Shown in pieces: positions 32,576 through 42,318 of a DNA stretch of 64,000 nucleotides. This DNA is from Thalassococcus sp. S3 (GTDB taxonomy: Bacteria; Pseudomonadota; Alphaproteobacteria; Rhodobacterales; Rhodobacteraceae): contig NZ_CP022303.1 of NCBI RefSeq assembly GCF_004216475.1, positions 1,612,001 to 1,676,000 on the forward strand. Direction: 5' to 3'. The notes under the pieces were generated by a model. The model saw only the letters and a list, made by a program, of their open reading frames with translations, made no database searches and had not been told where the DNA came from. The position numbers and the translations under genes are program-made. How positions within the stretch are numbered: the stretch's first letter is position 1; each line of letters begins with the position of its first letter.

Positions 32576-33862
32576 TCAAACGGTTTCGATCCTCAGCGCC
32601 ACGGGGGCGGAAGCCATCACATCCGTGGCCTCCATCGCTGCAAGCGCCTCGTCGAGGGCACTGCGTGTGGTTTTATGTGTGACGATCAGAACCGGAGCGG
32701 TAGGCGCCTCGTGGCCGTATTGACGCATCCGGTCAATCGACACACCGGAATTGCCTAAAATAGAGGCAATCTTTGCCAGCGCACCCGGTTTGTCCATCAG
32801 TTCCATCCGCAAATAATAGGGCGCGGGCAGGATGGATTTTGCGGGGCTGGCCGCTTCCAGTGCGGTCGCGGGTTGGCCGAATGTTGCCAGACGCAAGCCC
32901 CGGGCAAGGTCGCAGACATCGCCCATGACCGCGCTCGCCGTGGGGCCTTCACCGGCTCCGGGGCCCCGCAGCACGATCTGATCGACGGCATCGCCATCGA
33001 TCACCACCATATTGGTGCCGCCTTCAAGCTGACCAAGGGGGGAGTTTGCCGGCACAAGACAGGGCTGCATCCGTTGTTCCAGTCCGCGACCGGTTTTTTG
33101 CGCCACGCCCAGCAGTTTGATCCGGAACCCCATATCAGACGCATGTCGGATGTCGTCGATCGACACCCGCTCAATCCCCTCGATCTCGATCCCCTCGAAG
33201 TCCGGACGGGTTCCAAAGGCGATCGAAGACAGAATGGCCAGTTTGTGGCCCGCGTCGATCCCGCCAACATCAAGAGTCGGATCCGCTTCGAGATATCCCA
33301 GATTGTCGGCCTCTTTGAAGATATCCTCATAGGGCAGGCCCGAATGCTCCATCCGCGTGAGGATGTAGTTACAGGTGCCGTTCATCACGCCCATCACCCG
33401 CGAAACCTCGTTGGCCGCAAGACCTTCGGTCAGGGCCTTGATCACCGGGATGCCGCCCGCCACCGCGGCTTCGAAGCGGATGACGCAGCCTGCTGCCTCG
33501 GCCTTCTCGGCCAGGGCCTGGCCGTGCAGGGCGAGCATGGCCTTGTTTGCGGTGACCACGTCCTTGCCAGCGTCAAGCGCGGCCTCGGTCGCGCCCTTGG
33601 CGGGGCCGTCCGCGCCGCCCATGAGTTCGACGAACACGTCAACATCATCCCGGCGCGCCAGCGTGACCGGATCGCTTTCCCAATCATAGGCGGACAAAGA
33701 GATGCCGCGATCCTTGCTGGCATCGCGCGCGGAAACGGCGGTGATCTGAATGTCACGTCCGGTGCGCGCCTTCAGCAGCGCGGCATGTTGCCGAACGATC
33801 TTTACAACGCCGATGCCAACCGTGCCCAAACCGGCCACGCCCAATCGCAAAGGTGCTGTCAT
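32576..33862 (-). CDS. hom: Homoserine dehydrogenase
   Basis: A 428-residue enzyme: NAD(P)-binding GVAGLGTVGIG at the N-terminus, the catalytic core with GVMNGTCNYILTRME and EADPTLDVGGIDAGHKLAIL, and a C-terminal ACT domain (LRMELMDKPGALAKIASIL). It reduces aspartate semialdehyde to homoserine for threonine and methionine. The ATG at 33862 has GAGGGACA upstream. It heads the hom-glpX-recJ set. Confidence 0.96.
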   Translation of the reverse strand: MTAPLRLGVAGLGTVGIGVVKIVRQHAALLKARTGRDIQITAVSARDASKDRGISLSAYDWESDPVTLARRDDVDVFVELMGGADGPAKGATEAALDAGKDVVTANKAMLALHGQALAEKAEAAGCVIRFEAAVAGGIPVIKALTEGLAANEVSRVMGVMNGTCNYILTRMEHSGLPYEDIFKEADNLGYLEADPTLDVGGIDAGHKLAILSSIAFGTRPDFEGIEIEGIERVSIDDIRHASDMGFRIKLLGVAQKTGRGLEQRMQPCLVPANSPLGQLEGGTNMVVIDGDAVDQIVLRGPGAGEGPTASAVMGDVCDLARGLRLATFGQPATALEAASPAKSILPAPYYLRMELMDKPGALAKIASILGNSGVSIDRMRQYGHEAPTAPVLIVTHKTTRSALDEALAAMEATDVMASAPVALRIETV

Positions 33863-33930
33863 GGGGTAATGTCCCTCGTTTTTGCTTTTCACCGTCCGTC
33901 TAGCGGGTTCGCGGCAGGGGCGCAACGCGG

Positions 33931-34227
33931 CTATTCCGTTTGAACGCCATCCTGCATACGGGCGCGCGTTCCGGGATCCACGACACCGCCCTGAAGGCGC
34001 GCTGCGCGGGCACGCAGCTGCGCGGCGCGGGCCTCCAGCGCGTCCGCTTCCTGCTGACCGGTCGTCGGATCGGGATCGTTGCCCGCAAGTAGAGTGTCGA
34101 TCGGCACCAGATCAGGATAGTCGGCCACTTCGCTGGCCGGCGGAACCGCATCGTCAAGATCCGGAAACTGGGTGCACCCGCAGAGCGCGGCCACCGTTGT
34201 GCAGAGCAGGAGCATGCGCAAAAGCAA
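33931..34227 (-). CDS. Small predicted lipoprotein
   Basis: A 98-residue protein with a hydrophobic signal ending in the lipobox ALCGC, then an acidic Pro-rich part and a helix with repeated Arg-Ala (ARAAQLRARAARLQGG). The start is a TTG at 34227 with GAGGA upstream, which keeps an Arg in the signal; an ATG 12 bases further gives an unusually short signal. Function unknown. It is divergent from the TetR gene. Confidence 0.7.
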   Translation of the reverse strand: MLLRMLLLCTTVAALCGCTQFPDLDDAVPPASEVADYPDLVPIDTLLAGNDPDPTTGQQEADALEARAAQLRARAARLQGGVVDPGTRARMQDGVQTE

Positions 34228-34328
34228 GGCGTGTCCTCTTTATCATTCTGGCACAGTGATGCCGCAGCGCCGGCTGGCTGGCAAGACAGGCTTTTTTCTG
34301 AACATCCGTTCATATAGTCTGGTCCGCA

Positions 34329-34916
34329 ATGGCACGCACGACCGGTTCACATTCCGACATCACAGGCCCGCGCATTCAGGACGCGGCGCTGAAGCTTTTT
34401 GCGCAACATGGATTTGCCGCAGTCTCGATGCGCCAGATCGCGGGCGATGTCGGTGTGCAGGCGGGAGCCCTGTATAATTACACGACAGACAAGCAGAGCC
34501 TGCTCTTCGGCCTGATGCAACGGCACATGCAGGACCTGCTGTCGGCATGGGCGGATCTTGGCGTGAAAGGCGATGCGCTGACCCGGCTGGAGGCTTTCAC
34601 CCGGTTTCACATCCGGTTCAATCTGGACCGGTCCGACGCGGTATTCATCTCTTACATGGAGCTGAGAAACCTCAGTCCGGAGAATTTTGAGAGCATCGAG
34701 GCATTGCGCCGCGCCTATGAAAACGAGCTGGAGGATATCCTGCGCGCAGGCATTGCCGAGGGAACGCTGTCGCTGCCGGACCCCAAGATCGTGACACTCG
34801 CGGTGATCGCGATGCTGACCGGCGTGAATACATGGTACCGCGTCGAAGGGCGTCTGTCGCAGGATGAAGTTGCAACGATCTATTGGGACATGGTGCGTCG
34901 GGCCGTCACGGCCTAG
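34329..34916 (+). CDS. TetR-family transcriptional regulator
   Basis: A 195-residue protein. The N-terminal helix-turn-helix reads IQDAALKLFAQHGFAAVSMR then QIAGDVGVQAGALYNY, with a typical TetR-type ligand domain after residue 75. The target is not evident; candidates are the divergent lipoprotein or the fatty-acid-type genes often controlled by this group. Confidence 0.92.
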   Translation: MARTTGSHSDITGPRIQDAALKLFAQHGFAAVSMRQIAGDVGVQAGALYNYTTDKQSLLFGLMQRHMQDLLSAWADLGVKGDALTRLEAFTRFHIRFNLDRSDAVFISYMELRNLSPENFESIEALRRAYENELEDILRAGIAEGTLSLPDPKIVTLAVIAMLTGVNTWYRVEGRLSQDEVATIYWDMVRRAVTA

Positions 34917-34991
34917 CGTGCCGGGCTTGGGAAGACAGGTCCGCGATGGAACAGCCGGGCACCGAACCGTCGATGCTGTCGAAGTGTGTTT

Positions 34992-36179
34992 TCAAGAGCG
35001 CGGCGGGGGGCGTGACCACCATGTCGCAGGTTTGATCCGGCCCCCACGCCTGCGGTCGAGCCGCAGTGCCCAGGCGCGAAACCGCGACAGGGCAAGGCGC
35101 AGCCAAAGCCGATGCCACCATCTCCTGAAGTCCCTGTTGAACGGACAGACCCGCATGCAGATCGCGCAATCGGTCGATGTCTTGGCCCAGAACGAGAAAC
35201 ACTTTTCCGCATCCGACGTCCATTTCCGAACCCCTTGGATGGCGGAGACATTGGCGCCACCTTCCGTTGGCGCTCCGAAGGGGAGCGCCCGGACCGGGCA
35301 AGCATCGGCACATTTGGTGCATATGTCGCAAAAGGCCCTGACGCCGCGCGGGCGGGGCGCGTCCTCGGCCAGCGGCAGGTTGGTGAAGATCTTGGAAAAG
35401 CGCAGACGCGGGCCGAATTCCGGCGTAATCACCATCTGATTGCGCGCGTATTCCCCGAGCCCGGCCTTGATCGCGTAAGGGATCACCAGCCCGGTATCGT
35501 TCATAGAGGGGACGGCCTCGTAACCGAGGTTGCGGATATAGGCGGCAAGCTGCATGACAATCGACGCTTCATGACTGTATTCCCGGCCCGTGGCGGCACC
35601 GGCCAGTGCCGATGGATAGGTCGCCACAAGCTCCTGATCCATCTCGTGGCCAAGGACGATGACATGGGTCAACCCCTTTGGCAGCTCCAGCGGTGCCTCG
35701 CTCAGATCGCGGGTATCGACGCGGGAGGCGTAGAGCCAGCGGTCATCAAGGTCGGTTACCCCGCAAAGATGTGCGCCAAAAAATCGTGCAATACGCTTGA
35801 TTTCATTCGACATTTTCAGGGGTTCATCGGCGCTGACCCGGGTGGGCGCCACGGGTGTGTCGTAGCTGATCGGCGCCTGAAATCCTTCGCGGCGGCCTTG
35901 GTCCGCGTGGCGATTGGTCATCACGTCCGAGATCAGCCAGGCCGCGTTGCGCAATGCAAAATCGCGTTGTGAAAAGCCGGCCCCCCGTTGGGGAATGGCC
36001 TCCATCCTGTAGGAGGCAAAGAAAGCATCGGTTTGCCGGGTGCGCACGCCCGCGTCCCAGAACGCACGGGTGAAGATGTCGTTGCGCTGGGCGAAGCGTT
36101 CGAACCTGTCGGTCACCTCGATCCCGGCGGCTGCGTCCCCCGCGCGTTTGGGGGCTGCTCTATGTGCAGGCTCGCTCAT
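34992..36179 (-). CDS. Reductive-dehalogenase-like double [4Fe-4S] protein
   Basis: A 395-residue protein. The C-terminal half has two ferredoxin motifs, CDICTKCADACP and a shorter CAICMRVCP, after a segment typical of the RdhA/epoxyqueuosine reductase superfamily (LGEYARNQMVITPEFGPRLR then FSKIFTNLPL). RdhA enzymes use a corrinoid to remove halogens. No twin-arginine signal is present, so it would be cytoplasmic. The C-terminus is basic and Trp-rich. The substrate cannot be read from the sequence. Confidence 0.8.
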   Translation of the reverse strand: MSEPAHRAAPKRAGDAAAGIEVTDRFERFAQRNDIFTRAFWDAGVRTRQTDAFFASYRMEAIPQRGAGFSQRDFALRNAAWLISDVMTNRHADQGRREGFQAPISYDTPVAPTRVSADEPLKMSNEIKRIARFFGAHLCGVTDLDDRWLYASRVDTRDLSEAPLELPKGLTHVIVLGHEMDQELVATYPSALAGAATGREYSHEASIVMQLAAYIRNLGYEAVPSMNDTGLVIPYAIKAGLGEYARNQMVITPEFGPRLRFSKIFTNLPLAEDAPRPRGVRAFCDICTKCADACPVRALPFGAPTEGGANVSAIQGVRKWTSDAEKCFSFWAKTSTDCAICMRVCPFNRDFRRWWHRLWLRLALSRFRAWALRLDRRRGGRIKPATWWSRPPPRS

Positions 36180-36286
36180 ACCAGGACGCTAGCGGGCGAC
36201 GGTGAACCGATCAATTCCGAAGGTCGCAAACAGAGGCGACCGTGGCCGGTTTTGCCGCGAATGATCGCAAAAACAGGAGGATCGTC

Positions 36287-37237
36287 ATGCGGATCGGATT
36301 TGTCGGGTTGGGGAATGTGGGCGCGAAACTGGCGGGCAGTCTGGTGCGGAACGGGATGCAGGTGCAGGTCTTCGACCTGTCCGCATCTCGGATCGCCCCT
36401 CTGGTCGAAGCGGGCGCCGGTCAGGTGGAAGGGCCCGCGGCCCTGATGCGCGACAATGACGTGGTCATCACGTGCCTGCCAAGCCCGGCTGCCAGTGATG
36501 CTGTGCTCTCCGCGATGCTGCCCGAGGTCGGCCCCGGCAAGATCTGGATGGAGATGTCCACGACCGATGCCGCAGAGATCATGCGCCTTGGCGGTGAAGT
36601 CATCGAAAGAGGGGGCATGGCCGTCGATTGCCCGGTCTCCGGTGGCTGTCACCGTGCGGATACCGGCAATATCAGCATTTTTGCGGGGTGCGACCGGGCT
36701 GCATTCGACCGGATCCTGCCTTTGCTGACCGTGATGGGACGGCGGGTTCTTCATACCGGCGCCTTGGGCAGTGCCAGCGTGCTCAAGGTCATTACCAATT
36801 ATCTGGCGACCGCCAACCTGGTGAGCTGCGCCGAGGCCCTGACCGTGGCCAAGGGCGCTGGCCTTGATCTGGGCGTGGCCTATGAGGCCATTCGCATCTC
36901 ATCGGGGACCTCCTTTGTCCATGAAACGGAAAGCCAGGTGATCCTCAACGGAAGTCGCGATATCTCGTTCACGATGGATCTGGTGGCCAAGGATATCGGC
37001 CTCTTTCAGGATGTTGCGGATCATGCCGGCATACCTCTGGACCTGTCACCGCTTCTTGTTGCGATCTTCGAAGATGGCATCGCGCGTTACGGCGCGCGGG
37101 AGCTGTCGCCTAACATCATCCGCCGGTTGGAGGATGCGACGGGCCTCGACATAAGGGCACCGGGTTTCCCCGCGCAGATGGTCGATACCGAACCCGAGGA
37201 GGAGGGCGCGGAGGTCGTTGTGCCCAGGCAAAGCTGA
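36287..37237 (+). CDS. Beta-hydroxyacid dehydrogenase (3-hydroxyisobutyrate dehydrogenase-like)
   Basis: A 316-residue NAD(P)-dependent enzyme. GFVGLGNVGAKLAGSLVRNG is the Rossmann motif, DCPVSGGCHRADTGNISIFA the substrate-binding segment, and KVITNYLATANLVSCAEAL carries the catalytic Lys of the family. The ATG at 36287 follows a clear AGGAGG. The exact hydroxyacid is unknown. Confidence 0.9.
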   Translation: MRIGFVGLGNVGAKLAGSLVRNGMQVQVFDLSASRIAPLVEAGAGQVEGPAALMRDNDVVITCLPSPAASDAVLSAMLPEVGPGKIWMEMSTTDAAEIMRLGGEVIERGGMAVDCPVSGGCHRADTGNISIFAGCDRAAFDRILPLLTVMGRRVLHTGALGSASVLKVITNYLATANLVSCAEALTVAKGAGLDLGVAYEAIRISSGTSFVHETESQVILNGSRDISFTMDLVAKDIGLFQDVADHAGIPLDLSPLLVAIFEDGIARYGARELSPNIIRRLEDATGLDIRAPGFPAQMVDTEPEEEGAEVVVPRQS

Positions 37238-37301
37238 GAAGGGGCTGGTTGCCTGTCGCAAATCCGGCTAAAGCCCGGCAAGGCAGGTCAGGAGGTAAAT
37301 C

Positions 37302-37778
37302 GTGAGCGACGAAGTATTGGCCGTGGTCAGAGCGTCTTCGCCACGCCGATGGATGGGCATCGTGATGCTTGTGGTGATCGGGCTTCTGGTGATCTATGTC
37401 GCTTTGGCCACCCCTCCGGCGCTGGAATGGCAGGTTTTCCTGATCGTAACTGGCCTCGTGGCGCTTTGGGTGGCGGATAAGATGCGTCGTGCCACCGAGG
37501 GCTGGATCGAATTGACCGAAGACGCCCTGCGCAGCAGCGACGGCCAGGTCATCGCGCTGGTGGATGAGATCGAAAATCTCGACCGGGGGCTTTTTGCCTT
37601 CAAGCCCTCAAACGGGTTTCTTGTAAAGACAAAGGCCCCGGGTCCACGGGCGTGGCATCCGGGGCTTTGGTGGCGCATCGGGCGCCGTATCGGGGTCGGC
37701 GGGGTGACCGCCGCCGCGCAGACCAAGGCAATGTCCGAGATCCTGTCGGCCCTGCTGATGGCCCGAAAGACCCCTTAG
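37302..37778 (+). CDS. Small membrane protein of unknown function
   Basis: A 158-residue protein with two likely membrane helices near 18-37 and 45-60, then a soluble C-terminal domain with a PH-like pattern (GWIELTEDALRSSDGQVIAL). It starts with GTG after AGGAGG. The stop overlaps the convergent TadE-like gene by 4 bases. Confidence 0.75.
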   Translation: MSDEVLAVVRASSPRRWMGIVMLVVIGLLVIYVALATPPALEWQVFLIVTGLVALWVADKMRRATEGWIELTEDALRSSDGQVIALVDEIENLDRGLFAFKPSNGFLVKTKAPGPRAWHPGLWWRIGRRIGVGGVTAAAQTKAMSEILSALLMARKTP

Positions 37779-38326
37779 GACCGCCAGGCGAGCTGCGGGG
37801 CAAAGCGAGGTCGCGTGAAGACAAAGTTGTCGATCGACGTGACCTCCATCCCGACGTTGAAGGGGGGTGTCCATGTATTCCACGTCTCTACCAGGATCAC
37901 GCGTTCCTGATCCGGCATGGTGGGCAGACGCTCGTTGAATGCGGAAAGCGTGTTGTCTGTCAGCTGCGTAATGCCGCCCCGCGCGCTGGACCAGTCGAGG
38001 TAGTAGCGGTCGTCGCCCGCATCCCAGCGGATTACCGAGATACGCAGAGACATCGGAGAGTTCGACCGCGCCAGATCCTGGGTCAGCGAATACATGCTGT
38101 CGATATAGGCATTGTTGATCGCCGCGGTCTCACGCGAGATCAGATCGCCGATCGTATACGCCGTCTTGAGGTTTGTGGCGGATTGCCGGTACGCGTCGAA
38201 GAACACGAAGCTGGCGCAATATGCAAAAAAGAGGATGGGCATCATCATCGCGAACTCGACCGTGACAAGGCCATCTGTGTCCTGTGCGAAGCGTTTGATG
38301 CGTGTTCTGAGGGATCTCGGAAACAT
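37775..38326 (-). CDS. TadE-like minor pilin/assembly protein
   Basis: A 183-residue protein. TDGLVTVEFAMMMPILFFAY is the TadE/TadG-type prepilin-like segment with Glu at position five of the hydrophobic stretch. The rest is periplasmic. It is the last gene of a three-gene set with another TadE-like protein and a TadG-like protein. Confidence 0.82.
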   Translation of the reverse strand: MFPRSLRTRIKRFAQDTDGLVTVEFAMMMPILFFAYCASFVFFDAYRQSATNLKTAYTIGDLISRETAAINNAYIDSMYSLTQDLARSNSPMSLRISVIRWDAGDDRYYLDWSSARGGITQLTDNTLSAFNERLPTMPDQERVILVETWNTWTPPFNVGMEVTSIDNFVFTRPRFAPQLAWRS

Positions 38327-38330
38327 GGTG

Positions 38331-38864
38331 TTACCTCGGTTCTTGAACGAAGGCGGAGGTCGAAACCAGAGCGTAGCGTCCGGCTCCGTCCTTGATCAGG
38401 TCCTTGCCGAGACCCATCATCGGAAAGATCGGATCGAATTTCGCGCAGGCGCGAAGAAACATCAGCTCATTGTCCAACCCGTTGACGAAGCTGCGCACAG
38501 GGGCCACAGGTTGTGACTGGTCGCGACAGTCGGCGACGGCGGGGATGCCGGTCCAGGCGCGTGGATCCAGAACGACCATCTCCAACCGAAGGTCACTGCA
38601 ATCGTCGATAAATCCGGCCCGGCTGCAGATCGTGTTCTTGATATCGTCATGTTGAGGCGCACTGCCCGTGCCAAGACGGATATCCCGAACGGTCATATCC
38701 AGGGCCCGCTCCAGCATGACATGGTGAAGCTGGACAAAGCCAAGCTCTACCGCCGAAATCAGCATCATGAACATCGGCAGAAAGACGATGGAAAACTCGA
38801 CCGTCGCGGTTCCATCCTCCCGCCGCATGAAGCGGCGGGCACGTTTGCGAAGAAATCGGATCAT
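38331..38864 (-). CDS. TadE-like minor pilin/assembly protein (second copy)
   Basis: A 177-residue protein. EDGTATVEFSIVFLPMFMML is the TadE-like segment; a periplasmic part with four Cys follows. Its start overlaps the TadG-like stop, and a 4-base gap separates it from the next TadE-like gene. Confidence 0.82.
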   Translation of the reverse strand: MIRFLRKRARRFMRREDGTATVEFSIVFLPMFMMLISAVELGFVQLHHVMLERALDMTVRDIRLGTGSAPQHDDIKNTICSRAGFIDDCSDLRLEMVVLDPRAWTGIPAVADCRDQSQPVAPVRSFVNGLDNELMFLRACAKFDPIFPMMGLGKDLIKDGAGRYALVSTSAFVQEPR

Positions 38865-40519
38865 TGGGTCAACCTCAATTGACGGATGGATGAGGCGATC
38901 GCCACGAAGGCATCGGAAATCTCCAGGCCGTCCACGTCGAAATAGTGACTGACTGAGCTGGCGCAGTCCTGCAGCAAGGTCTCACTGGCCGACGGAGCTT
39001 CGAACCCGATCGTGAACACGATGGTCTGATTGTTCTTGGCGGCCTTGCAGATGTTCTTGGTGCGCGTGTTCTTGTTCGAAGAACTGTAGGAGCGGCGAAC
39101 GTTGTAGTACCAGTCGTTCCAGGCTTGGCTGCTTCCCATCCAGGGTTGGTGGAGGTCTTCCACGATGTCCTTCATCGTGGTGAACGCCCAAAGCTCTGGA
39201 TAGGTGAGGCGCACGGCATTTCCGGCTTCGCTTCTGTCCTCGCAGCTGCGGATCCAGCCATACCAGGAGTGCCATCTGTCTTCGCAGACCTCGTGGAAGC
39301 CGGCGCCGAACGCATGGTCCTCCCAGCGGTTAAGATGCGGCCAGTAGAAACGTCCGGTATCCGGGTTGTAGATCGAATACTTCTTCTCGTTGTCGTTCCA
39401 CCAGATGTTGGTGTTTCCACTGCGATATGCGTTTCTGAGGTAATATTGGCTGGTGTTCTGGCCGTCGGTCATCAGAACGATCACTTTGATCGTTTCGTTG
39501 TCGGTGTGTGCCGCGGGCCGGTCGGAAAAGCCCGCGTCGATGTCACCGTCGGCCGCCAAGGTCGATGCGATGGTCTGAAAGCTGGGATCCAGCAGAATTG
39601 CGCCCCATTTCATCCCCAGATCCAAAGACGTGTTGCCATCTGCAAAGAGGTTGTCGATGAAGCTTTTGAGCGTGGCGCGATTGTCTTCCAGCACCAGGAT
39701 CTCGCGCGAGGCATCGTGTTCGCAGACCGGGTCCCGCACCAGGTTTTTGGGAGTGCTTTTGCGCCCTTCGAAACGCTCCCACGGATCGAAATGCATGGTC
39801 CGCTTGTAGGAGGCCGTCGTGCTGATGGTGGTGTTCTTGAAATCGTTGCCTGCCCAGTTGATGCAGCGAGAGTAGTTATGCTCGGTGCTGACGTTGAGCT
39901 GGTCAAAGATCTCCTGCGGAACGGAAACCTGCGTCGCGTACGGAATGATGGAAATGCTGATCTGCCCCGGATCCGAGTTATCGAGCATTTCGTCAACGAA
40001 ATCCTTCGCGGCCACTTTGAGGTTCGTGAGGCGGGAGCTGCGGTTCATGGATCCCGACACATCCAGCACCAGCGAGATTTCCACATCCTCGATGCGTTCT
40101 TCGGCAACGCTTGCTGCGGGTGCCTCAAGTGTATCGAGGCCGACCATGTGAATGAATTGGGTCTGAACCTCGGTGCTGGCAGTGCCGGAGACGGTTCTGA
40201 AGTTCAGCCCGTCCTCGACCGTGACAGAGGACAGAAACTCCGATAGGCCGGCCTTGGCGAAATAATCCTCCACCACCGCATCCGGGGACAGCGGCTGATC
40301 CATGTCCGCCGCGGCCAGAACCGCCCGGTCAAGCGTGTATTGCAGCCGTGTTCTGTCGCGTTCATAGCGCATCAGATCAATGCCGAGACCCGTCACCAGG
40401 AACATGCAGATAAACAGGTAAACCGCGAAGATCACCATCACGCCGGACTCGTCCCCGGCAAAGGTTTTCAATGACCAGCGCGTCGCGCCAACATCGCTTT
40501 TGACTTCTTCGTTTGCCAT
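38861..40519 (-). CDS. TadG-like protein with von Willebrand A domain
   Basis: A 552-residue protein with one N-terminal membrane helix (VMVIFAVYLFICMFLVTGLG) after an ESG segment, then a vWA domain with MIDAS motif LVLDVSGSMNRSS at about 152-164 and a large insertion rich in Trp, Tyr and Asn. It would be anchored in the inner membrane facing the periplasm, as in Tad pilus loci. No other tad genes are in the window. Confidence 0.85.
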   Translation of the reverse strand: MANEEVKSDVGATRWSLKTFAGDESGVMVIFAVYLFICMFLVTGLGIDLMRYERDRTRLQYTLDRAVLAAADMDQPLSPDAVVEDYFAKAGLSEFLSSVTVEDGLNFRTVSGTASTEVQTQFIHMVGLDTLEAPAASVAEERIEDVEISLVLDVSGSMNRSSRLTNLKVAAKDFVDEMLDNSDPGQISISIIPYATQVSVPQEIFDQLNVSTEHNYSRCINWAGNDFKNTTISTTASYKRTMHFDPWERFEGRKSTPKNLVRDPVCEHDASREILVLEDNRATLKSFIDNLFADGNTSLDLGMKWGAILLDPSFQTIASTLAADGDIDAGFSDRPAAHTDNETIKVIVLMTDGQNTSQYYLRNAYRSGNTNIWWNDNEKKYSIYNPDTGRFYWPHLNRWEDHAFGAGFHEVCEDRWHSWYGWIRSCEDRSEAGNAVRLTYPELWAFTTMKDIVEDLHQPWMGSSQAWNDWYYNVRRSYSSSNKNTRTKNICKAAKNNQTIVFTIGFEAPSASETLLQDCASSVSHYFDVDGLEISDAFVAIASSIRQLRLTQ

Positions 40520-40832
40520 TACTCGTCGCCTTCCTGCCCGATCCCCACCGTTCAGGCTGACACAATTCTTCCACGGTGTTATGCATTCTGAACGTGGCCA
40601 AAATTGGGCAAATATCTCGAAAAATCAGAGGCTTTTGGCGAAAATTTGAGATAATCCGGCGCCGTCCGGTGGCATTGTTTCGCTTTCGTGTTCAAAGCCC
40701 GGGTTGCGATCTGTTCGCACGAAGTTAGAAACCGCCCAAAAAAGTCGCACAGGTTAACGGTCTCGTCATAATGTCGGGGTCACAACTCTGGTGGACCGAG
40801 TCGTCAGGAAACCAGCATCGGGAGGGGCGTTT
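40520..40832. other. Intergenic region between the divergent tadG-like and gdh genes
   Basis: A 313-base region that must hold both promoters. A GGGAGGGG ribosome-binding site precedes gdh. I see no RNA gene or clear operator. Confidence 0.5.
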
Positions 40833-42263
40833 ATGTCCAACAAGACAGAACCGACATTTCGTGAGAGCGTGGATTTGATGTTCAACCGCGCCGTGGCCTT
40901 GATGGACCTCCCGCCCGGCCTCGAAGAAAAGATCCGGGTCTGCAACGCGACCTACACCGTGCGATTCGGCGTGCGCCTGAGGGGGCAGATCCAGACCTTC
41001 ACAGGATACCGTTCGGTGCATTCCGAACATATGGAGCCGGTCAAGGGCGGGATCCGCTATGCCATGGGGGTCAACCAGGACGAGGTGGAGGCGCTGGCGG
41101 CGCTGATGACCTATAAATGCGCACTGGTGGAGGCCCCGTTCGGCGGGTCGAAGGGCGGGTTGCGGATTGATCCGCGCCAATACGACGAACACGAGCTTGA
41201 ATTGATCACCCGCCGCTTTGCCTATGAACTGGCCAAGCGCGACCTCATTCATCCGTCCCAGAATGTCCCGGCGCCCGACATGGGCACCGGAGAACGGGAA
41301 ATGGCATGGATGGCGGATCAATATGCGCGGATGAATACCACCGATATCAACGCCCGGGCCTGTGTCACGGGCAAGCCCCTGAACTCGGGCGGGATTGCCG
41401 GACGGGTGGAGGCGACGGGCCGGGGTGTTCAGTACGCCTTGCGGGAATTCTTCCGTGATCCGCGCGATATGGCGAAGGCGGGTTTGACCGGATCTCTCGA
41501 CGGCAAGCGGGTGATCGTTCAGGGCCTGGGCAACGTTGGATACCATGCCGCGAAATTCCTGCGCGAGGAAGACGGGGCCATCATCACCGGAATTATCGAA
41601 CGTGACGGTGCCCTTTTCAATCCCGATGGTCTGGACGTTGATGCGGTGCGCAACTGGATCGTTGCGCGTGGCGGCGTTGCCGGTTTTCCGGATGCCGCCC
41701 ACACCGCCGAGGGGGCGGCGGTTCTGGAGGAGGAATGCGATATCTTGATCCCGGCGGCCCTCGAAGGCGTGATCAACATGAGCAATGCCGAACGGATCAA
41801 GGCGCCGCTGATCATCGAGGCCGCCAATGGCCCCGTCACGGCAGGCGCTGACGATATCCTGCGCACCAAAGGGACGGTGGTTATTCCGGACATGTATGCG
41901 AATGCAGGCGGTGTTACGGTGTCCTATTTCGAATGGGTCAAGAACCTGAGCCATATCCGCTTTGGCCGCATGCAGCGCCGCCAGGAAGAGGCGCGCCACC
42001 AGCTTGTGGTGGACCAGCTTGAACGGCTGAGTGCATCTATCGGAAATGGCTGGAACCTGAGCCCTGACTTCAAGCAGAAGTACCTCAAAGGCGCGGATGA
42101 ACTGGAGCTGGTTCGTTCCGGTCTCGATGACACGATGCGCATCGCTTACCAATCCATGCGCGACGTCTGGCACAGCCGTGACGATGTCGATGATCTGAGG
42201 ATGGCGGCGTATCTGGTGGCAATCGACAAGGTTGCGTCAAGCTACCGGGCCAAAGGCCTCTAG
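40833..42263 (+). CDS. Glu/Leu/Phe/Val dehydrogenase
   Basis: A 476-residue amino-acid dehydrogenase. VKGGIRYAMGVNQDEVEALA and LMTYKCALVEAPFGGSKGG hold the substrate and catalytic Lys residues, APDMGTGEREM follows, and VIVQGLGNVGYHAAKFL is the NAD-binding motif. It interconverts an amino acid (most likely glutamate) and its 2-oxoacid. The ATG at 40833 (MSNKTEP) has GGGAGGGG before it. Confidence 0.93.
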   Translation: MSNKTEPTFRESVDLMFNRAVALMDLPPGLEEKIRVCNATYTVRFGVRLRGQIQTFTGYRSVHSEHMEPVKGGIRYAMGVNQDEVEALAALMTYKCALVEAPFGGSKGGLRIDPRQYDEHELELITRRFAYELAKRDLIHPSQNVPAPDMGTGEREMAWMADQYARMNTTDINARACVTGKPLNSGGIAGRVEATGRGVQYALREFFRDPRDMAKAGLTGSLDGKRVIVQGLGNVGYHAAKFLREEDGAIITGIIERDGALFNPDGLDVDAVRNWIVARGGVAGFPDAAHTAEGAAVLEEECDILIPAALEGVINMSNAERIKAPLIIEAANGPVTAGADDILRTKGTVVIPDMYANAGGVTVSYFEWVKNLSHIRFGRMQRRQEEARHQLVVDQLERLSASIGNGWNLSPDFKQKYLKGADELELVRSGLDDTMRIAYQSMRDVWHSRDDVDDLRMAAYLVAIDKVASSYRAKGL

Positions 42264-42318
42264 AACTTGCGCTTTCCGGCCCGCCACGCGCGGGTCAGAT
42301 CCCCGATGAAGGGCACAT

